Source of the DNA: an uncultured beta proteobacterium
Lineage (GTDB): Bacteria > Pseudomonadota > Gammaproteobacteria > Burkholderiales > Burkholderiaceae_C
Direction of reading: 5' to 3'
DNA length: 64,000 nucleotides
Assembly: GCA_903873485.1 (NCBI GenBank)
Contig: CAIQOO010000235.1
Location: 55,211-119,210, forward strand
Shown here in pieces: positions 59,001-64,000 of the stretch; positions within the stretch are counted from its first letter, which is position 1, and each line of letters starts with the position of its first letter. A model generated the notes under the pieces. That model was not told the DNA's origin. It made no database searches and worked only from the letters and a program-made list of their open reading frames with translations. Position numbers and translations under genes: made by a program.

Positions 59001-59879
59001 AGAGGAAATCAGGGCATCTTTTTCTGTCCACAACTGATTGACCCACTGCTGGCAGGTGTCGCGCAAAGCTTGCTGGCTGTCTTGTCCTTTTTGGGGCTGC
59101 GCCTGCGGCACGCTCAGGGTGCGTGCCCGCACCACCACCCGGGGCATGCGGCCCTGCAGAAACTGCCAGAAGTTGGGGGTGCCCTCTGGGTAGATCAGCG
59201 TGATGTCGAGCACCGCGCCAAATTTTTCGCCCATCGCATCAAGCGCCAGCGTGACACCGCCGGCCTTGGGCTTGAGCAGATGCCGGTAGGGCGACTGCTG
59301 GCGCTGCTGCTTGGCGGGGGTACAGCGGGTGCCTTCCAGAAAATTCATTACGCTGGTGGGCACCAGGGCGTATTTTTCGCAGGCGGCGCGGGTGGTGGCG
59401 GCATCTTTGCCGCGCGCTTCGGGGTGCTGTTGCAGATAAGCCTCGCTGTGCCGGCGCATGAACGGAAATTCGAGCGCCCACCAGGCCAGACCCATGATCG
59501 GCACCCAGATCAGTTGCTGTTTCAAAAAAAACTTCAATAGCGGAATGCGCCGGTTCAGCACATGTTGCAGCACCAGAATATCCACCCATGACTGGTGGTT
59601 GCACACCACCAGATACCACTGACGCGGGTTCAGGTCATTGATGCCCGTCACGTCCCAGTCCAGCCGCTGGGTCAAGCGCATCCAGCCACTGTTGCCGTCA
59701 ATCCAGGCTTCGGCAATGCGCAACAGCAACGGGTCGATCAGCAAACGCACCCGTTTGAAGGGCAGCAGCAGTTTGACGAGCGACACCAGCAGCAAAATCG
59801 GTACCCAGAACAGGATATTGAGCAGCATCAGAAGGCTGGCGATGGCGCCGACCAGTGGCGCAGGCAAAAATTCAAGCAT
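58968..59879 (-). CDS. 1-acyl-sn-glycerol-3-phosphate acyltransferase-like protein (YihG-like)
   Basis: A 303-residue membrane acyltransferase. Block I is CNHQSWVDILVLQ (NHx4D catalytic motif) and block III is FLEGTRC; an N-terminal hydrophobic helix anchors it. It resembles the YihG/PlsC group acting in phospholipid synthesis. ATG at 59879 (MLEFLPAP) is preferred to a TTG at 59909. The C-terminal residues KKALQPL come from repeat copy 6. Confidence 0.82.
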   Translation of the reverse strand: MLEFLPAPLVGAIASLLMLLNILFWVPILLLVSLVKLLLPFKRVRLLIDPLLLRIAEAWIDGNSGWMRLTQRLDWDVTGINDLNPRQWYLVVCNHQSWVDILVLQHVLNRRIPLLKFFLKQQLIWVPIMGLAWWALEFPFMRRHSEAYLQQHPEARGKDAATTRAACEKYALVPTSVMNFLEGTRCTPAKQQRQQSPYRHLLKPKAGGVTLALDAMGEKFGAVLDITLIYPEGTPNFWQFLQGRMPRVVVRARTLSVPQAQPQKGQDSQQALRDTCQQWVNQLWTEKDALISSVLDKKALQPL

Positions 59880-60252
59880 GATGATGGCTGAGAGGGAGTG
59901 ACGCCACAAGCGCGCCGATGCGCCATTTTCAACCAGTCTCGGACAGACTCGGTCAGGATAATAAATATAAGTGTTAACCCTAATGTTGCGCTGTCATCGC
60001 GGGCGCTGCTCTTCAGCCCGAAACATCCGATACCGAGCCGGAAATATCCGAAACAGTCAACAAAATCAAGAGACTCTACCGACTCATCGACTTGATGTCA
60101 GCGCCTGGATGGCATCGCAGCATGGTACTGGGCAGGTTTTTGACTGTGCTAACCTCGGCGCAAACAAAAACGTTGGAAGTGTTGAACCGGGCTTGAGATT
60201 CCCTTGTCAATATTTTTGCATCAGAGTCTCTGCAACTGCCAAGGGAAATTTC
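59880..60252. other. 373-base intergenic region, divergent promoters expected
   Basis: No gene with family features is seen. Short imperfect repeats (CGAAACATCCGA at about 60021 and GGAAATATCCGA at about 60041) are present. A TTGTCAATATTTTTGC stretch near 60205 and an AAGGGAAATTTC ribosome site precede the lipoprotein ATG. Confidence 0.4.
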
Positions 60253-63200
60253 ATGCGTGTCTTTAACGCTGTCACATTCAATCCAGGTCTGTTGTACCGA
60301 CTGCTTGAATCCGGTTTTTCAATTTTCAGCCGCTTGATCGGCATTCGTTTGGGCAGCTTGCTGGCGCTCAGTGCGGCGCTGCTGATCGCATCATGTGGCG
60401 GCGGTGGCGGCACGACATCGGTCGCGTCCGATTGCATTGCCTATACCGACAGCTTCAATAACCCGGTAAGTTGCCAGGAAATGGCCAATCTGGCGGCCAG
60501 CAACGGCGGTGGTGGTGGCGACGGCAGCGGTGATGCCGGTGCCGATGGCAGTGCCGGTGACGGTGCCCCGATTGCCAACACCAAACTGCGTTTTGTTGAC
60601 ATCAACAACCGCGTCATCGAAACCAGCACCGATGCCAACGGCTACTTTCGCATCAACCTGCGCGGCATGAAAGCCCCGATTGTGGCCAACGTCCTGCGCA
60701 CCGACCTGGTGTGGCGCTCAATGCTGGTGAGCGAGATTGTTCCGGCCCCCGCCAACCGCAAGTTTTATACGATTAATTTGACCGCGCTCACTGACAAAAT
60801 TGCATCTGACGTAGCAGTGGCGGCCGGTCGCAGTGGCCCGGCGCAGTTGACACCCGCCGATGTCTTGAAAAATCTGGCGGCGGTGCAGATCGCCAAACAA
60901 GCCCTGAACAACCAGCTCAAGGAAAAACTGCTGGATGCAGGGCTTAACCCCGCCAGCTTTGATGCGCTGACGCAGCCGTTCAAGACCGACTTGACGGGCT
61001 ACGACCTGGTGCTTGAACACGTTGCCGTGGTGCAGAACACGGCTGGCACCACCGAACTGCTGCCCAAGCACAGCGTCGGCGGCAGCATTTCTGGCGGCAA
61101 CCATCGTATCGGCCTAGTGCTGAAAAACGGCAGCGATGCGATCGGCATTGGCAGCGTCCCAAGTGATGGCCGCATTGGTTTTATCCGGCTCTGGAACAAT
61201 GTGAGCGGCTCAATCAGCATAGACAACAACAGCGCCAGCAGTTTCACGCTGCCGGTGCAACTGCTGCCCGGCACCCGCTACGACGTGCAAATTGCCACCC
61301 AGCCTGCTGCTGCTACCTGCGCGGTCAACAACGGCAGTGGTGTGATGGCCGATGCCAATGTGACGACGGTGGCGGTGGTCTGCACCGACACGCCTTATTC
61401 ATTGGGTGGCAGCATCAGCGGCCTGGGCAGCAGCAGCGGTTTGACGCTCAGCGTCAACAATGCCCAGACCTTGATGGTGCCGGCCAACGCCAGCAGCTTT
61501 AGCTTTGCCACCGGCTTGCCGACCGACACCGCCTATAACGTCAGCATCGCCAGTCAGCCAGTCGGGGCTACTTGCAGTGTGGCGGGCGGCAGTGGCAGCA
61601 TGCCTGCGGCCAACTTGAACTTGGTGGTGGTGACTTGCAGCGCCACCAGCGCCCGTCTGGGCGGCAGCCTGTCGGGCCTGACCACCAGTGGTCTGGTGCT
61701 GGGTGCCGCCGGGCAGACGGCAAGCCCGGCTGCCAATGCCGCCAGCTTCAGCTTTGCCAACCCGCTGGCCTATGGCAGCGCCTACAGCGTCAGCGTCTTG
61801 ACCCAGCCAACCGGGTTGACCTGTGTAGTCAACAATGGCAGCGGCAGCATGGGCATAGCCGATGTGAATAACGTGGCGGTGAGTTGCAGCGTTAAAGCCG
61901 CCAGCCTCGGCGGCCTGGTGAAAAACCTGACCGGCACCGGTCTGCAACTGGTCAGCAACGGCCAAACTGTCACGGTCACCCCGTTGTCTGGCACCCCCAG
62001 GCCTGATGTCAGCTTTACCTTTGGCACCCCGCTGGCGGGCGGCAGCAGCTACAGCGTCACCGTCAAAACCCAGCCCGCCGGGCAAAGCTGCACCGTTGGC
62101 AACGGCTCTGGCAGCATGTCCGGCATGCCGGTCACCAGTGTTGTGGTGACCTGCAATACCATCCCGCTGTTTACCGTGGGCGGCACGGTCAGTGGCAATA
62201 GCAATGGTCTGGTGCTCGGTGCCGGTGCCGATAGCAAGAGCTTTGCGAGCGAAGCATGTTCGCCTACCTGCCCCAACGCCAATTTCACTTTCGGCACGGC
62301 GCTGGCGGCTGGCACGTCCTATAACGTCACGGTACAAACCCAGCCCGCCGGGCAGACCTGCACCGTCAGCAACGGCAGCGGTGTGATGCCGGCAGCCAAT
62401 GTCAGCAATGTATCGGTCAACTGCATTGGCAACCCCAGCACACTGGGCGGCACGGTGATCAACCTGACCGGCAGCGGCCTGGTGCTCACTGGCAGCGGTC
62501 AAAACGTCGATGTCAGCCCGTCCGCTTCGGCTGCCACACCCAAACCCGATGTCAGCTTCACTTTTGCCACCGCGCTGGCGGCCGGTACCTCGTACAACGT
62601 CACGGTACAAACCCAGCCCAGCGGGCAGACCTGTACCGTCAGCAATGGCAGCGGTGTCATGGCAGCAGCCAATGTTGATAACGTGACGGTGAGTTGCAGC
62701 AGCAGCGCCAGCACATTGGGCGGCACGCTGAGCAACCTGACCGGCACCGGCATGGTGCTGACGACCAGCAGCGGCCAGACCGTGGGCATTGCCGCCAATG
62801 CCACCAGCTTCACTTTCCCAACCCCGGTGACAACTGGCACCAGCTACAGCATCACGGTAAAAACCCAGCCCGCCGGGCAAACCTGCTCAGTCAGCAACGG
62901 CAGCGGTGTCATGCCAGCCGCCGATGTCAGCAACGTGTCGGTAAGCTGCGTGACCACCCCGGTTGCCGTCAATGGTGTCTGCGGCAGTGCCAACAATGTT
63001 GCCGTATTGACCCAGCCGACTGCCAACCTGTGCAGTGCCGGCACCGCTGGCGCGATCACTGGCAGCGGGCCGTGGAGCTGGAGTTGCAGTGACAGCAATG
63101 GCGGCGCAACAGCAAGCTGTGCTGCCGGTTTGGCCGACAGTCCGCATTTTCTGGGTGGTTCTGCCAACGGCAACAACGCTGGCCTGGTGTTGAGCAGCAA

Positions 63201-64000
63201 TGGTCAAACGGTGACGGTGCCCTCCATCGTGTGCGTCACCGCGCCATGCCTTGCTGGCTTTGCCTTTCCCAATGCGTTGGCGACAGGCACGTCCTATAAC
63301 GTCACAGTGCAAACCCAGCCTAGCGGGCAGACGTGTACCGTCAGCAACGGCAGCGGTGTCATGCCAGCGGCCAATGTCACCAATGTGTCGGTCAGTTGCA
63401 GCTCAATCCCAAGCTACAAACTCGGCGGCACGGTGGCCAACCTCACCGGCAGCGTGCTGGTGCTGGCCAGCAATGGGCAAACGGTCGGGCTTGCTGCCAA
63501 TGCCAGCAGCTTCACTTTCCCCAATGGGCTGCCGGCAGGCACGGCCTACAACGTCACGGTACAAACCCAGCCCAGTGGGCAGACCTGCTCAGTCAGCCTC
63601 GGCAGCGCTGTCATGCCAGCCGCCGATGTCAGCAGCGTGTCGGTGACCTGCGTGACGACCCCGGTTGCTATCGATGGTGTCTGCGGCAGTGCCAACAATG
63701 TTGCCGTATTGACCCAGCCGACTGCCAACCTGTGCAGTGCCGGCAGCGCTGGCGCAGTGGCTGGCAGCGGGCCGTGGAACTGGAGTTGCAGCGGCAGCAA
63801 TGGCGGCTCAAGCGCAAGCTGTGCTGCCGGTTTGGCCGTCATACCCAAATACAGCGTGAGCGGCGGCATCAGCGGGCTGGGCAATGCCAGTGGCCTGGTG
63901 CTCAGCAACAACGCCGCAGAAGACTTGCCGGTGGCCGCCAATGCGGGCAGCTTTGTGTTTGCCACCACCCTGGCGCAAGGCACACCTTATGCAGTGACGG
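60253..64000 (+). CDS. Large repetitive lipoprotein (3' end beyond the window)
   Basis: At least 1249 codons without a stop up to the window edge. An N-terminal stretch ends in a lipoprotein signal (LALSAALLIASC; Cys48) followed by Gly runs, a Gly/Asp/Ala linker, a region resembling carboxypeptidase-like regulatory folds (LRFVDINNRVIETSTDANGY), and about nine full repeats of 80-100 residues plus a tenth cut by the edge. Each repeat has an LGGT-NLTG-GLVL start and ends near TQP-GQTC-VSNGSGVM-NVSVC, giving conserved cysteine pairs. A cell-surface, possibly adhesive or filamentous role is an inference. The start ATG has AAGGGAAATTTC upstream. Confidence 0.8.
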   Translation, partial: MRVFNAVTFNPGLLYRLLESGFSIFSRLIGIRLGSLLALSAALLIASCGGGGGTTSVASDCIAYTDSFNNPVSCQEMANLAASNGGGGGDGSGDAGADGSAGDGAPIANTKLRFVDINNRVIETSTDANGYFRINLRGMKAPIVANVLRTDLVWRSMLVSEIVPAPANRKFYTINLTALTDKIASDVAVAAGRSGPAQLTPADVLKNLAAVQIAKQALNNQLKEKLLDAGLNPASFDALTQPFKTDLTGYDLVLEHVAVVQNTAGTTELLPKHSVGGSISGGNHRIGLVLKNGSDAIGIGSVPSDGRIGFIRLWNNVSGSISIDNNSASSFTLPVQLLPGTRYDVQIATQPAAATCAVNNGSGVMADANVTTVAVVCTDTPYSLGGSISGLGSSSGLTLSVNNAQTLMVPANASSFSFATGLPTDTAYNVSIASQPVGATCSVAGGSGSMPAANLNLVVVTCSATSARLGGSLSGLTTSGLVLGAAGQTASPAANAASFSFANPLAYGSAYSVSVLTQPTGLTCVVNNGSGSMGIADVNNVAVSCSVKAASLGGLVKNLTGTGLQLVSNGQTVTVTPLSGTPRPDVSFTFGTPLAGGSSYSVTVKTQPAGQSCTVGNGSGSMSGMPVTSVVVTCNTIPLFTVGGTVSGNSNGLVLGAGADSKSFASEACSPTCPNANFTFGTALAAGTSYNVTVQTQPAGQTCTVSNGSGVMPAANVSNVSVNCIGNPSTLGGTVINLTGSGLVLTGSGQNVDVSPSASAATPKPDVSFTFATALAAGTSYNVTVQTQPSGQTCTVSNGSGVMAAANVDNVTVSCSSSASTLGGTLSNLTGTGMVLTTSSGQTVGIAANATSFTFPTPVTTGTSYSITVKTQPAGQTCSVSNGSGVMPAADVSNVSVSCVTTPVAVNGVCGSANNVAVLTQPTANLCSAGTAGAITGSGPWSWSCSDSNGGATASCAAGLADSPHFLGGSANGNNAGLVLSSNGQTVTVPSIVCVTAPCLAGFAFPNALATGTSYNVTVQTQPSGQTCTVSNGSGVMPAANVTNVSVSCSSIPSYKLGGTVANLTGSVLVLASNGQTVGLAANASSFTFPNGLPAGTAYNVTVQTQPSGQTCSVSLGSAVMPAADVSSVSVTCVTTPVAIDGVCGSANNVAVLTQPTANLCSAGSAGAVAGSGPWNWSCSGSNGGSSASCAAGLAVIPKYSVSGGISGLGNASGLVLSNNAAEDLPVAANAGSFVFATTLAQGTPYAVT
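61072..64000 (+). repeat. Tandem protein-coding repeats within the lipoprotein
   Basis: Repeat units begin near LGG/VGG and end with a conserved VxC. Nearly identical DNA blocks such as GTCACGGTACAAACCCAGCC recur (for example near 62328, 62608 and 63556), so unequal recombination could change repeat number. Two of the units are separated by a different 184-base module present twice (62953-63136 and 63655-63838). Confidence 0.8.

Noticed and set aside
60021..60055. Short CATCCGA/TATCCGA repeats as a CRISPR or iteron
   Set aside because: Only two imperfect copies 20 bases apart; no array or replication gene.
61399..62880. 493-codon open frame on the minus strand opposite the lipoprotein
   Set aside because: It is produced by the low-complexity, codon-biased repeats of the plus-strand gene; its Ala/Gly/His-rich translation has no family features and no ribosome site.

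Overview
The window is a GC-rich stretch of bacterial chromosome with dense, mostly co-directional gene blocks. Gene content and order (bamD/rluD divergent pair, ndk-rlmN-pilF-rodZ-ispG-hisS-yfgM-bamB-der-hfq-hflX-hflK-hflC-hisZ-purA, pstSCAB-phoU-phoBR, trxA-rho-rpmE) are those of a betaproteobacterium of the order Burkholderiales. The dispersed intergenic repeat with a TAGCTATCAGCGC core resembles one I recall from Comamonadaceae, so a Rhodoferax- or Polaromonas-like organism is the best guess. A draT/draG pair behind a sigma-54/NifA-type promoter implies a nitrogen-fixing strain. I see no tRNA, rRNA, CRISPR array, prophage or transposase gene.

Layout. 1-22.5 kb is housekeeping: outer-membrane assembly (bamD, bamB), rRNA modification (rluD, rluB, rlmN), chromosome segregation (scpB), nucleotide, isoprenoid and histidine-tRNA enzymes, the GTPases der and hflX, hfq, the HflKC membrane complex, hisZ, purA, a phosphoribosyltransferase and a PLP lyase. 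22.5-29.7 kb holds tesA-mnmH, an orphan YbbA-type ATPase, and a ModA-like binding protein followed by a very large hybrid sensor kinase split by one extra G in a seven-G run. 29.9-33.9 kb holds a lipase-like hydrolase and a three-gene unit: an unrecognised 202-residue protein, draT and draG (ADP-ribosylation switch of nitrogenase reductase).

34-46 kb is a phosphate region: a c-di-GMP protein, an MGDG-synthase-like glycosyltransferase, polyphosphate kinase 2, a small hypothetical gene and the complete pstSCAB-phoU-phoB-phoR operon. A Pho-box/-10 arrangement lies before pstS, and weaker candidates lie before the divergent ppk2 unit and the c-di-GMP gene. 46-53 kb has a membrane glycosyltransferase, rpmE2, rho, trxA, a flavoprotein, a decayed TPR fragment and a CoA hydrolase/transferase. 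53.3-58.8 kb is an Fbp-type iron ABC transporter without its own binding protein, led by a fused periplasmic-sensor/PAS/GGDEF/hemerythrin protein. The window ends with an acyltransferase and the first 1249 codons of a repetitive Gly/Ser/Thr-rich lipoprotein that runs off the edge.

Items most worth following: the NifA/sigma-54-controlled unit with an unknown gene ahead of draTG; the putative phosphate-starvation group (glycolipid synthesis, polyphosphate, c-di-GMP) around pst; the sensor/transporter fusion logic at 53-59 kb; the repeat family whose copies write the last codons of two unrelated genes; and the frameshifted hybrid kinase.
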